Shown piece after piece: positions 24,485-36,700 of a stretch of DNA of 64,000 nucleotides; within the stretch, counting starts at the first letter, position 1, and every line of letters starts with the position of its first letter. Both the position numbers and the translations under genes were made by a program. The notes under the pieces were generated by a model. The model saw only the letters and a program-made list of their open reading frames with translations, was not told the origin of the DNA and made no database searches. The stretch covers positions 7,528 through 71,527 of the forward strand of contig VZRG01001573.1 in assembly GCA_013397435.1 (NCBI GenBank), written 5' to 3'. The stretch is from Erythrocercus mccallii. Lineage: Eukaryota; Chordata; Aves; Passeriformes; Dicruridae.

Positions 24485-27400
24485 ATTAAAGAAAAATCAC
24501 AATCACATTTATTGTCTTTCTCTTCTCAAAAGAAACGCTGCTTTTAAGCCAAAGTTTATACACCACAGTTTGACTATATTACCTTAGAACTCCTGGGAGA
24601 ATACAGTCTTGTTCAGGTGAAAGAGTCTTGCATGGGAACTTCCCTAACTCTCTTAGAGAGGTAAGATATTTATTTAGCTTTTCTGTAACGCTTTCCTATG
24701 ATCTTAACTCCTCTGAGGCTAACTTTAAACTTTAATCACATATTGACTCTACTGATTCCCTGGTTTGCTTCCTGCACTTGATGCATTTGGAAAAGGATTT
24801 ACTATCAATTTTTATACTTTTTGCAAGTTGCTTTTAAACAACTGTTCTGATCTACTTTACTTTTAAGCTTTTAAAATTCATTATTATATATGTATTTCCA
24901 TATGCATTGGGTTTTAAAGGACACTGTGATAGATTCCACATCCTTGCAGGATGGAAAGTATCTGCTCAGGTTTGCTCAGTTCAAAAGGAAGATTGCAGTG
25001 AGGATGCCTGCCAAGAAGATGCTAAAAGCAGTGTTAAAGAGAGTTAAAGTCATCACATGTTGACAAGTGTTCAAAGATAACTGTGGGAGCAACAGGGCAA
25101 ACATAGCCCATATGAAGGAAGAAGGATTGGAGAAAGGGCATGAAGATATCATTGAGGTCAAAGGGCAGGATGAGGGTTATTCAGTGTCCTGTTGTTGAGG
25201 AGTAAAGCTGGAAACTGCCTGGTTTTCAGCAGTACTTGCCACCCACACCAGCAACTTCAGCTCCCTCCACCAGGCAGAGTTCTGCAAGAGCTCCACGCTT
25301 CCTCCCACTAGAAGGGTTTTGGTGCTGCTGAGGTCTTCAACCCTGGGATGCTGCTCCTTTTGTTGTGCCCAAAATAAAGCCTGCTCCTGAGATGTGTCTG
25401 CTTTCACATTCTTCTAATGATGATTTCAGACCTAAATCCTCCTACGTGGTATTGAAACCTGTAGCCACCAAGCTTGCTGGTGTTCCTGCTTTCATAAGCA
25501 TGTCTGCAGCTGAAGAGCTCTGAGAGGCTGTATAGCTATGCTGGATTTTATGTCTTGCCCTTCTCTCTTCTTGATGTGAGCCATCTTAAAAAGGCTGTAG
25601 TTATGTGAATAATAATTTCCTTCTGGAAACTTCACAGCCCTGTAAGCTATATCACTTTGACAAGATGAAAATGCTGTTAGTCGCTAGCAGCAGACTGGAA
25701 TTGTTCTGCTGATTTCCGTTACCATGTAGTTTGCTGCAACAGACTGGAAGGAGTAGGAGGAGATCACAGCACAGAGCACTCAAATCATGAATTGCATGCT
25801 GGAGGTTTAGCAGTGGGTTGTCTGGGATTCTCTGCCCCTGCAGCTGAGGCTGTCCTGCGTTTGCTCGGTTTCAAAAGTGAAAAAAACCCAGCACTTTACC
25901 TTGAGACGTGTTTCACTGTCACTAAAAATTTGGTGTTTACTGTCATTCTAATTATATGCTTAGTGTGAAACTGTTACATTTTGGATTTTAAGGAAATATT
26001 CCTTTGGAATTTATGGTGGAAACTGATGTTTCTCACCGGGCTTGCCAGAACACAGATTAGCAGATGAGGTAATGTGGGAAAAGTGGATACTTTGTGCTAA
26101 CAAGGGCAGGCAAGTTAAAGAAAATACCTTCTTCTAGTCTCAATAATGGCCTTCTCCTCACTTAATAAGTATAATCATGAGGATCAAAAATCCCAGCTAT
26201 CCAGAGTGTGGTTATTTCCTCTGAAAACAAGGTAGGTGACAGATTGCTTTCTTGGAATTTTTATGAAACCCTGTTTTTCATGTTCATGTTCTTTCTAGAT
26301 ATTTCATGTAGCTGCAAAACACATTAGCCAAATGGACATCCCTGAGTTTCCCATTACAGATCTCAGTAGTGTAGATGCCAAACCCAAATTATAGCTGCTT
26401 CCACACAAGTACGCTGAGAGCCAGGCAGGAGTGTTGTTTGCTGTAGAGAGGAGTGATACAATCTGCTTGCAAATGCAGCACAGCAAAAAAGAAATGGAAT
26501 AATCTGTGATGCCAGCAACAGGAACGACTGCAGACAGATTACTTTACCCTTGTCCTGCACATCAGCAAGTCTGTAATATTGAAGACAAGGAGGGATGTAC
26601 AAGCTGTCAGCCAAATATATTGGAGAAATATTAGTGTGTTTATTCCTTAAAGCTTCAGCCGGAAAGTGTGACAGAAATAGGCAAAATGCCTTCACGAAGC
26701 CTTGCTTTTTCTGGCATGCTTCCCCCATCCGTAATGGATTGTTCTGTCTTTAACAGGGATACAGTTGGGCCCTGGAATTGGTTATGTAACAAATTAATTG
26801 CAGCATTTGTCAGCATTAAGAAACAACAATAAAAAAGCCAAGAAGGAGGTTGTATTTTTTACCAAAGTTTTGGTAAAAGTCCTATAAACACAACAGAATA
26901 TTGCTAAATGAAAACATTTGCTCTTTTTCACATCTCTTTATCTCTGGAATTTAAATGTTTTTCAAGTTTCTCTGGCAATTCTAGCGAACAAAGAAAGAAA
27001 AGTACCCTCTTTGTACCTAAATATATTGTCATTTTAATGCACAACTGTTGAGGAGAGTATCAGAATCCTTTTACCTCTTGGAGCAAGGAGGAAGCATGCC
27101 ATTTATTGATGTGCACTGCCCTGTTACTGAGAGGCCCCATTAGGGCCCCTTGATCATGTCTCTGGAACCAGACTTGTCTGCATTCCCATGGGAGAGCAGC
27201 TAGAAGAAAGAGCAGCAAGCAAAATCCAAAGTGAGCACGATTCTGCGGTAAACAACAGAATGAGAAATGCCTGAGCATATTTAAAGACTTTGGTATGTTG
27301 CACATTTAAACAGGTAACCCAGCCCTGAATCCCAGAGTCAGGACTCCTGTTAGTATCACAGTACCAGCTTTTCATCTGTCACTTCTGTATTTCTGTAGTT

Positions 27401-28425
27401 ATATCATTCTCTGATGCTTTTCAAGCAGAGTACAAGTATCTGAAATTTCACACAAACACTTTCATTCCTTGAGACTGAGCATGTTTTTGTGCCTTTTTTT
27501 TTTTTGTAGGGTAATTGGCAGAACACAAATAACCAAAACAAAAATCCCCAAGCACCCTATTCTTATTCCCACCCCAGGTTTGCACTTTGGATAGTACCTG
27601 ATTTGGTGCAGACAGCTTACACTGGGCTCCTTATGCCTCCTTGTGCCACATGACTGAATAATAAGCAAGGAAAGAAACTTTCCTGGTGCAGCCGGAGCTC
27701 AAAGTGTGTAGTGAGCCATCACAAAGGGGAAATCAGGTATGAGCAGAGATTGCGCTCATACAAGAAACAGAAAGATTGATGGCCAAAAGCATACTCAAGG
27801 CCAGGAAATGATTCTTGCCAAGTGTCAGCTAAATTAGACATGGGAAGGCAATTATAACAAATAAACCAAGGCTTTGCAAGCATGTTAAAAAAAAGAGAAC
27901 CAGGAAGGAGAAAGCAGAGTCACAAGGCACTGAGGGACAGTGTCTTTCTCAGAATTCTAGGTGAGCTGGCTAATAAACTCACAAATAAGAATTTTCATAA
28001 GTCTGTTATATTTGGAGTCTAGTTCAGCTAAAAATTACATCCTATTTTTCATAATGAGGGTTATGCGAATTCTGTATTCTATAAGAACGAAGGTGAAAGC
28101 AGTATCAGAACTATAGTCCTGTCAATCTGATTTGCCATATGCAAATTGGAAGAAAAAAGATTATGAAGATGTTGAGATAAATGACATAAACCAGATTTTT
28201 TTTCCCCGGAAGTAGACTCCTGAAGTAGACTAGCCTGATCATTCTTTTTGAAAAGAGCATTGTAGGTTATATTTACTGATAAAATTAGGCTGGAATGTTT
28301 CCTTACAACAGCAGATTATTGTAATTCAAAATAATCGGATGGCTTCAATGACCACCAGGCCTGCCAGAGTTCAAGAAGCATTCAAACAATTCTCTCAAAC
28401 ACATGGTGTGATTTTTGGGGTATTC
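24485..28425. other. Intergenic DNA, no gene recognised; one LTR-like patch
   Basis: AT-rich sequence with short open frames only. Around 25,180-25,430 on the + strand there is an AATAAA signal followed by GCCTGCTCCTGAGATGTGTC, which is reminiscent of the R/U5 part of an avian retroviral LTR. I could not find the matching LTR ends or target-site duplications, so it is not called as a separate element. Confidence 0.4.
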
Positions 28426-28430
28426 CTGTG

Positions 28431-28500
28431 AAGAACCAGAAGTTGGACTCCATGATTCTTTTCTGGGTCCCTTTCAACTCAGGATATTCTATGATTCCAT
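28431..28500 (+). mobile_element. Short CR1 3' end, plus orientation
   Basis: About 70 bp matching the last part of CR1 in sense orientation: 'GAAGTTGGACTCCATGATTC', then 'GGGTCCCTTTCAACTCAGGA', then the terminal 'TATTCTATGATTCC'. This is a severely 5'-truncated insertion. Only the 3' UTR end is present. Confidence 0.85.
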
Positions 28501-28504
28501 AATT

Positions 28505-30025
28505 TCAAGAGTATTATGTGAACTGGTGAAAGCTTCATATTCAAGTAATGATTTCATTTGTTTGAGACAACTGAGAAAGAGCAAGCTTATAAAATAACTA
28601 TGATTTCCTGATGTTACACAGGCATGATCCTAAAAAGTACAGGGCACAGCTTTTCAGGAGGAATGAGCCAACCTCCAAATCCTCCCAGCTGGATCACTGC
28701 ATGCAAATTAGGTCACACAGAGAGCTTAGCTTGTACAGAAGCAAAATTCAACTCAGAAGAGAGATGGAGAAGGGCCTGTTACCCTGTAACACAGTTTTGT
28801 ATCAGGGCTTAGACTTTGGTTTGGGGGTGAGAATATTTTCCTTGTGGAGGACCAAGTGTGCCTTTCCAACATGTTTGGCAGCTAACACGCTCTGCTATCC
28901 AGTAATAACATACAGAGTAATTTTAATCATGGGCTGTACTCTATAAAATGAAATCACAGGGCATATTCAGCCAACAGAGTGAAGGTTCCCCACACCTGCT
29001 TCAGCTTAATGCACTATTCTGCCTTCTCTGGAGACTGAAAGTTTTGGGTTTAGTCAGGCAGGAAAATAAATGCTGTAATTTCCACCAACAGTCAGGATGT
29101 TCTGACATAGAACTCACACCAAAACTGGTGGAAGAGCTACATTCAAACAGCTTTCCTGGTTGTGGTCTTCATATGGGACTTGTGTTACCCAGCCTGCCCA
29201 CGGCTGTACACAGCTCTCAGTTTTTGTGCAACAGAAACCTGAGGCTGCTGTAGGCTGCAACTGTGACAAAGCTTAAGAAACTTCATTTTCCTTAGGCCCT
29301 GCCAGCACAATGCCACCTTCATATGCTTGAAGAATCATACTTGAATCATACTCTTCTTCATGATCTTTCTGTGTACATAGAGACTCCTTCACATCCAATA
29401 GCACGTGTTAACAGCACTGTGTTTATGTTACAAATCAATCAAAGGTCATCAGCGAACCCCATTTCCAGCTTTGGTCAGTCTCTTTTGTACTTTAAACACA
29501 GGGATTTTCATTTCACAGACCAAGACCCCTCTCTCTTGTATTCAGAAGAGGGATTCTCTTTGCTGCTTCATACTACAAAGTTCTGTGAATGACAAAGAGA
29601 AATACTAATAAATAGCATTGATAGGAAATATTGCATCACTGCCTTATTTTCTAACCACAGAAACTACTCTGGTACCACCATAAAGGTCAAAAGCTTTAAA
29701 ACTAGGTTGAAATGTAAGCTGTCTAATCACTAAAGAAATCTGCTGCTTTTTATTCAAGCAAGCCTCAGAATGATACATGGGTCAATGTTTTAGTAGTACT
29801 GCTTTATTGAGTGCTCTCTTTTCAGTTACAGTCTTGTTACAAAAGTAAATGGAGTTAAAACTAATCACTTTGTACCTTTGAGAATAGAAACTATTTAATA
29901 GTAATAATTTTTACAAGACGAAATCCACATTTTAATTTGCTGAACATTTTTAAATAGGTTTTTATATTTTTTCTTATTTTGTTTCTGCATACTTTTAAAT
30001 GTAATTTTGATTTTTCACATATCTG
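28505..30025. other. Intergenic DNA, nothing recognised
   Basis: No gene, RNA or repeat I can support. Overlapping short open frames at 28,611-29,608 are not similar to any family I know. Confidence 0.5.
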
Positions 30026-30030
30026 CTCAT

Positions 30031-30270
30031 ATCACAGAAGAAGCTGAGCTGGAAGAGACCCACAAGAATTATCAAGTCCAGCTGCTGGTCCTGCTTAAGA
30101 CCATCTCCAAGGGTTGCACCATGTGTCCAAGAGCATTGTCCAAATGCTTCTTGAACTCTGTCAGGCCTGGGGCTGTGACCACTATCCTAGGGAGCCTGTT
30201 CCACTGGCCAGCCACCCTCTGGATGAAGAGCCTTTTTCCAACATATAAATGTAAACCTCCCCTGACACTA
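30031..30270 (-). mobile_element. CR1 LINE 3' fragment, minus orientation
   Basis: Reads as antisense CR1. It starts with ATCACAGAAGAAGCTGAGCT (the 3' end, without a clean terminal octamer repeat), continues with 'AGACCCACAAGAATTATCAAG'-like text and 'GGAGCCTGTTCCACTGGCCA' near 30,192, and stops near 'GTAAACCTCCCCTGACACT'. The antisense open frame here is the old element's own frame and not a gene. Confidence 0.88.
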
Positions 30271-30817
30271 AATGGTTTTAATTTTTTATGACTAAAACCC
30301 ATATGAAATTTAAAAAACAACCCCCAAATCCTTCTTTTTTTACCTACAACACCTTCCCTCCCCCCCTCCAAACATCTGGGAGGTAATAAAAGGCAAATGG
30401 AAAAACAAACAAAAGCCCAATAAAATTCAAAATCTTGAATGAAATAGAAGTATACCTTAAATTAACACTTAGCATGTGAGAATGAAGCAAACTTCATCTT
30501 ATTACATTTTAAATGTCGTCTTTTAGAGAACTTAAAAATACCTTTCCAACTGTGTAACATCTTTTGGCAGTACAGGTAGGTTGCAGAGTAACGGGGTCTA
30601 TCTAGCACGGATGTGGGGAAAACGTGGATAAAACGAGAGCTGAGAGCAGAGGAACGCGAGGCTCTGTGTGTGGCCAGCCTGGAGCCAGCACGGCTGGTGC
30701 GGCCCGGGCTTCCCCTGCGCTGCCCCTGGAGCAAGAACCCGGGCACTGAGGCACGGAGAGCCCGCCCGTGTCCATGGAGCTCGGCCAAGCCGGCAGTCCC
30801 TGCGGAGAGCCAGCCCT

Positions 30818-31204
30818 GGGGCAGTGCCTGCACGGGCTTCCCCATGGACACAGGACATCAGGGGCAGCACATCCATGGGCTTCCCTATGGACACGGGACA
30901 TCAGGGGCAGCGCCTGCACGGGCTTCCTCATGGACACAGGACATCAGGGGCAGCGCATCCATGGGCTTCCCCATGGACACAGAACACCCGGGGCAGTGCC
31001 TGCACGGGCTTCCCCATGGACACAGGACATCAGGGGCAGCGCCTGCGTGGGCTTCCCCATGGACACAGGACATCAGGGGCAGCACATCCATGGGCTTCCC
31101 CATGGACACAGGACATCAGGGGCAGCGCCTGCACGGGCTTCCCCATGGACACAGGACACCCGGGGCAGCGCATCCATGGGGTTCCCGACGGACACAGGAC
31201 ACTC
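30818..31204. repeat. 43-bp minisatellite, nine copies with A/B alternation
   Basis: Nine head-to-tail units of exactly 43 bp (387 bp in all). Each begins GGGGCAG and ends GACACAGGACATCA or a close variant. Two unit types differ in the middle: type A has CCTGCACGGG and type B has CATCCATGGG. The order is A-B-A-B-A-A-B-A-B, so the array is largely an 86-bp higher-order dimer with one place where two A units are adjacent. Because 43 is not a multiple of three and the unit is stop-free, all three forward frames are open across it. Those long frames are artefacts. The array lies about 300-600 bp upstream of the CpG island. Confidence 0.97.
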
Positions 31205-31480
31205 ACAAAGGAACGTCACCGTTTGTAGCTATGCTACAGCCTCCTTTCTCATTGTCCCTGGTGGGCAGGCGGGCACCTGCGTCAGACCCTGCTGCCAGTC
31301 CGATAAAACCCGCTCCCCAGTCACGTCCTCTGGGGCTGAAGCTTCTGGAGGTGATGGAGTCACGGTCCCTGCGGTGTTTAAGGGAACACTACGCGGCACT
31401 CAGTGCACTCAGTGCCATGGCCTGGTTGACACGGTGGTGTTCCAGTGGTAGGTTTGACTGGACGATCGGGGTTCAGTGAT
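31205..31480. other. GC-rich spacer between minisatellite and CpG island
   Basis: Unique, moderately GC-rich sequence upstream of the probable promoter. No coding similarity. It may contain proximal regulatory sites, but none can be named with confidence. Confidence 0.4.
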
Positions 31481-32120
31481 GCTGTGCCAGGTGCAGACAG
31501 ACCCGAGGCAGCGGCCGCCGGCAGCGTTCGGCACACGCAGCCCTGGCAGAGCCGAGCGGTGGCTGGGCTGGGGCCGGACCCCGCAGGGCCCGGCTGCCCC
31601 TCCGGCCCGGCGCTCCCCGCCCGCCGGCAGCTCCCAGCGGCGGGTCCCGGCAGCGGCTCCCACGGGCGGCGCCGGCGGGGCGGGAGCGGGAGGCGGGAGC
31701 GGAGGCTGGGTCGGCCCCGGCAGGTGAAGGAAGGGGCGGGCACGGGACGCGCTGACCGCAGCGGGGATGAGCGGCCGGCGCGGCGGTGGCGGCTGCCCGC
31801 GGAGCTGAGCCGGGCTGCGGCGGAGGTGAGCGCCCTGTGCCGGCGGTGGCGAGCGCTTCTCCCGGCAGCAGCGCGGGGCGGGAAGGGCTCCCCGTGTCCG
31901 CGTCTCCCGGCCCTGCTCCCGCCGCGGCGCTGCCGGAGGGCGCCGGGAAACTCCTCGGGTGAGTCACGGGAGCGTCGGGAAGCGCCGGGCGGTCCCCGCG
32001 GAGCCCCAGTGCCGGGCGGGGGAAGCCGCGGCGCTGGCGGTCCCGGAGGGGCCGCCCGGGTTCCCTGGGGAAGGTGCGGTTCCCGCGGCTCGGGGCAAAC
32101 AGCGGGAAGACGCCTCGTGT
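31480..32120 (+). promoter_or_regulatory. SH3BP2: CpG island, probable SH3BP2 promoter and non-coding exon 1
   Basis: A compact, strongly GC-rich, CpG-dense island, the only large one in the window. It lies about 25 kb upstream of the first SH3BP2 coding exon on the same strand. Human SH3BP2 likewise has a non-coding first exon separated from the coding exons by a large intron. GC boxes of the GGGGCGGG type occur at 31,677-31,684 and 31,733-31,740. Good + strand splice donors that could end exon 1 are CAG|GTGAAG (GT at 31,724), GGAG|GTGAGCG (GT at 31,826) and TCGG|GTGAGTC (GT at 31,959). The exact start site and the donor used cannot be decided from sequence. Long open frames on both strands are a by-product of GC richness. 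Confidence 0.8.
31677..31696 (+). promoter_or_regulatory. G-quadruplex motif overlapping a GC box
   Basis: Four runs of at least three G with short loops: GGGG-C-GGG-AGC-GGG-AGGC-GGG. The first two runs form an SP1-type GC box. Such motifs are frequent in CpG-island promoters. Folding and function are inferred. Confidence 0.6.
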
Positions 32121-33571
32121 CTTCTGTTCCATGCCTTCAGTTCGGTGCCGCTTTGCTCACCTGCAGGTGGGAGGTGGGATAAAGTCATCGGTGTGAGTCC
32201 GCCCGTGGGGAAAAGACTCCTGGGGGCAGAAAAAAAGTTTCGTTGCTTTCTTTTGGAAAAAGGAAGAATGAAAGAGCTGTATTGCCCACTTGTGTTGAGC
32301 TGTGGCTTTGGTGTTGAGTTGGGAGCATTAGCAGTCATTTCCCAGTACCTTTCCAGTGATAATATATATATGTTAAAGGATGAGGCAAGACTTTTTAGAG
32401 TTGAAGCATTGCAGTGAAACATAGGGTACAAATGCATTGTGCAACATTTTCTTTAGTGTTACTATCTACTTTAACCTTGGATGCCCCCTCTTTACTTGGG
32501 TCACATCTATCACCTCAGTCTAGGTATGAAGTTCTCATCCATCTGCAGGTGTAGGCTTTGTACGAGCTATGTGCTGTGCCTCTGGGAGCAGCAGAGTGTG
32601 AGAACACTTGGCATGTGCTTCTTTAATTTGTCAGCTTTTACCCCAAGTGACCAGTGCAAATTGGATATTGCTATCCCAAAGGAATTGGGATGCTGGGTAA
32701 ATGTTTCCCCTCCTACAGGGAAGACCTGTCTGCTAAGACCATTTTCTGGAGTCTTGATGCTGACAAAATTCAAGTCAGTGGGACTGAACCAGCCTTGTGC
32801 TGTGTCTAAATTCATCATTACAGGTGCAGTAGCTCCTGAGTGCATCAGTCTCCTGCTGATGCGTGCGCTTGGTCTGGCTGTGCATTGAAGTTTCCTCTTG
32901 GAAATCCGTTGCATTGAACTGGTACGTTTCTTACTGTGAGAAGCAATTTTCTACTTTTTCTCTGCTCTGAGGGTTAGTGTGTCACAGCTTATGAAATAAG
33001 TTTAGATCCGAATAATTATACATCCCTTCTGTTTATTTTTGGTTGTATCTCTACAGGAAATGTAGAGCTGAAGCCTCTGCACTTTATTTCCTTCATGCTT
33101 TAAACAAAAGCAGACTTAACTTGCTATTTTTCTTTTAGGTATAGCACATTTCTGTCCCTTCCTGTTGCAGTATTTTAGAGCCATCTTGCTGTTGCAGGAG
33201 GGCTGATTAATAGATACCCCTTGCCAATATTCCATTACTGAGGAGTCAGTACTGGGTCAGCTTAGTGGTGGGTTAAATACTGCATCCTGTTTGTAATTTT
33301 TTTTGTTTTAAAATCTCTCAGCTTTCCATAAACTTTTCCACAAAGCGTGACAACTTCATGCTATAAGGTCCAGAAAATAAGGAGTCTTTTAGAGAAAGCT
33401 ATAAAGGAGGGAGATGCAGAGATGACAGTTCTGGAAAGGGTTTGAAGTTATCAAAGCAGTAAGAATGAATACCAAGTTCCTGCAGAAACCTTGGACAGGG
33501 CTGTCTGAGCTAGAATTCCTGTGTGTGACACAAATCTGACCAGCTAACTGTGAATCTGTAAACTTCTACAG

Positions 33572-33745
33572 GTGGATGAACCCCTTGTCCTTCGAAGACC
33601 AGATTTCCAATCTAATATTGTTGCTATAAAATTTAGCTTGCCTACAAAAACTGCAAAACAAGGGGCACGAAAAGTCTTCTTCCATTTCTTAAGTGGATAT
33701 GAAGCAGTCTCCTTTGACAGAAAACCAAACATGGCAGCCACTTTG
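33572..33745 (+). other. Candidate exon of unknown identity
   Basis: A 174-bp stretch bounded by an acceptor-like CTTCTACAG and a donor-like TTTG|GTAATG. The frame starting at 33,572 is open through all 58 codons and begins VDEPLVLRRPDFQSNIVAI. I do not recognise the protein. The polypyrimidine tract is short and no compatible partner exon was found, so it may be chance. Confidence 0.2.
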
Positions 33746-36700
33746 GTAATGAGTGCAAAGTAGAAATGGAAATGCCTTAAGAAGTGTTAACTTGTTCTTT
33801 ACAGCACCGAAACATGAACATGGACAACCAAAAGGCACATATGTATTTGTCATTTTGCCTGTCGGAAAAGCGCCTGTGACACTCAAACCTGGTGGCTGCA
33901 GTGTTGCTCTTTGCCCCACAGCCCTTGGGTCACTGGTGCATTTGTTGCTCTGCATTACAAGATTGCAGGAACGGAGAGGTGTGTGTTTTAAGCTGACACA
34001 TTGACTTTGTGTTGGTGCATCTTCCAATCCATTTGGCATGGGATGTTAGACACTGGGTAGTCTATAAATAGCTTTTGTCAGGCTCTCCAACAGTTTCTTA
34101 AGTTGTTTGGAATGTACAGCCCTGCAAGCTTTGTGTCCATTTATTGTTTCTGGCTTAGGCCCTGATCTTAAAAGTACCTGCAGATGTAAGTAACTGCTGT
34201 TTGTAAACTTTTAGTTTGTATTACTGAAGGATCAGGATCTTGGCTTGTTTGCTACTTCTACTGGACCTTGCAGGAAAGTTCATAGAAGCTCAGACTCTCA
34301 GTAGCATTGATTAATTGCTCTGTAAGGAATGGTGAGGACTCCTAACAGCTACCACGGAACAGCCAGAATAAATTGGTTTTCTTTAGATTTAAAAATATTA
34401 GTTGATGCCATGATTCTTCCATGATACGTTTTGTCTTCTAAGAGGGATTTTTTTATGGAAAGGAGAAAATAATATCTCTGATGTTTATTCCCCTCTTGTG
34501 TATCTAAGCATTCTTATGGCCTTAAAAAAAAAGGTAAACTTTCTCCATGAAGGCATTTCCTCATAACATTTTTTCACAATTGCCTTGGAACATGTCCTAT
34601 AGTGGAACAGTGTTGGGAAGGGAGTTTGAGAGTGTAGAAATCAGGAGGATTTAAGGCAGCCTCAAAAGTAATCTGAAGCTCACTCATTTCTGTAAATATA
34701 GTACTAAAGGAAATGTGTATTTCTTATACTGTTAGCACATGTCACTGTCTGTTCCTCCAAAATTTATGAACCATTGCTAACTCTTGTTAATCAACACCCA
34801 CTCTTCCTATCAACACTGCTTGCTTTATGCTGGAATGACTAAATGAATTATGCCTTTTGTGATGTGTTGAGGAGAGAATTGAAGGCACTGAAGTTTTGAT
34901 CAGTATAACTACACTAGGTTTGGTTATAAATTTTAGGAATTATTTATCATGTTATGTATTACAAGCATATGTATCTCTGGTTTGCTTGCTTTAGATGACT
35001 AGACTAGAGCACATAGCAGAATTTCTCTACACTGTGCTTTTAAGAGTAATCTAGTGTCTACAGTATTTCTCCAAGATTTGTTTGAAGTTGTTTTCAATCT
35101 TTTCTCTTCTCCATATGCTTCTACGTTGGATTTCTTAATTTTTTGCTTACAAAAAAAGGGAGTTGAAGAGTCTACATTTCATCATACATGCAGGAATTTG
35201 AAAACAATTTTTCTCAAGGGATTAATTTTAAGCAAGGCAATAGTTAGGGGAGAATGCAGGGACATGAATTCCTATGGAAACAAACCTAAATGTTGTTCTC
35301 CCCCTATTGTAACATACCAGCATAACTGAAATAATCTATTTATTTTGTTTGTGTGCCAGCTCATTTCCTATAATGGCTGAGTTCTTATCTCTTCCAAGGT
35401 GGTGTTATTGCAGTAGTTATGCATATCTAAATATCTTTGGCAGAAAGATACTTCAGGATGTTGTACAGTGCAGGGAAAGAATCACTCAGAAATCAGACCT
35501 TGGCAGTACTTGTGGCTTCAGCTCCTGCAGGCTGTGATTTTAGGAGCAGAGAAGGGAACAGCTTGCATACCTATTCCTCTTGTTCTTTTTGCTGTAGTCA
35601 TGGGCTGGTTTAACCAGGCTAACTCAGGGACACTTAATGTGTAGCTAGGGCTCTTTCTAAAGTACTTCTGACAAATCTTAACTTCATGGAAAGTGGACAT
35701 TCTGAATCTGCCTCCTAAAAGAGCTGTAAAGAACTGAGCTAGATAGATGGTGTGAAATAAATAAGTGTGGCTAAATTTAGGAATAGCTGCTTGCTGAATT
35801 TTGTTGCTAGATTAACTTTCATGTCTGTAGTTACCCTGAGGTAAGGAAAGTACACCTTTGCTTCCTTGCAGTGTTTTCTTTCTGGAAAAGCCACAGGTAA
35901 AAGTTCAAGTAGTCCAGGGAAAGCTTGTGTTCATTCTCTTAATGTTTGAAAATTCTCACTGTTCAGCTGGTTATGGTTAAAGCTTTCTGGATTTTTATTT
36001 TCTTGATGATAAGTTATAACATCAACTGGCAAACTGTACATCATTAATTGTGTATGATCAGAATCATTTCTATCCTAATGGAACAGTAGGTACATTTGAA
36101 TCATTAGATCTCTTCTATCTTCTAGAAAATGCATATGTCTCTAATGCCAACCCAGCTCTTCTGGTGTTAATTTGGCAAAGAAGAAACTTCCCAATTCAAA
36201 TTAGCTTTATATCCTAACATTTTTAAAAGGTAAACTCTTTGCTCTTAGTTAAATGCAAGCACTCTACTGTAACTTAGAAAAACACAAAATTTGTTTCAGT
36301 CATGGTAAACCACTTCCTTGGATATCTTAGGGCAGGAATACAGGAGGTTTTTTTTAATATTTTGACTGACTAATTTATGTAGGTGATGCTACTAAATATG
36401 GTAGTGTGTGAGTTTTTAAGGATGACTGTTAATTCCTGATTATTCCTCATTACTCAAAGTGGATTTAGGTGCTTAAAGAGACTTTCACTCTCTTATTAAG
36501 CATTTAGAAAAATGAGTACCTGCACATACATTCAAGATCACTTCATGAAAACTTTAGAGTGGTCCGTAAGCAGATTATGACTTTTGTTGCTTGATGCAGT
36601 AGACATTGCAACTAAACTTTGTTAATTTGTGCAGTATCTTGACATGTGCACGCACAAAGGACTTGTGTAAAAATCTTCTGTGGTACTCTTGAGTGTTTCA

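Noticed and set aside
1..30800. A second protein-coding gene in the left half
   Set aside because: Many short open frames were checked. None shows a recognisable family, and none can be chained with splice sites into a convincing multi-exon model.
30613..31479. Long + strand open frames (186-288 codons) over the minisatellite as a gene
   Set aside because: They exist in all three frames only because the 43-bp unit has no stops. The peptide is a translation of the tandem repeat and has no gene structure.
31445..32182. 245-codon + and 219-codon minus open frames in the CpG island
   Set aside because: GC-rich DNA lacks stop codons. Residue content is Arg/Pro/Ala/Gly typical of translated CpG islands, with overlapping frames on both strands.
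33753..34039. Second coding-like stretch after the 33,572-33,745 candidate exon
   Set aside because: A spliced pair would need an intron of only about 60 bp. The frames on both strands are unrelated to any known family.
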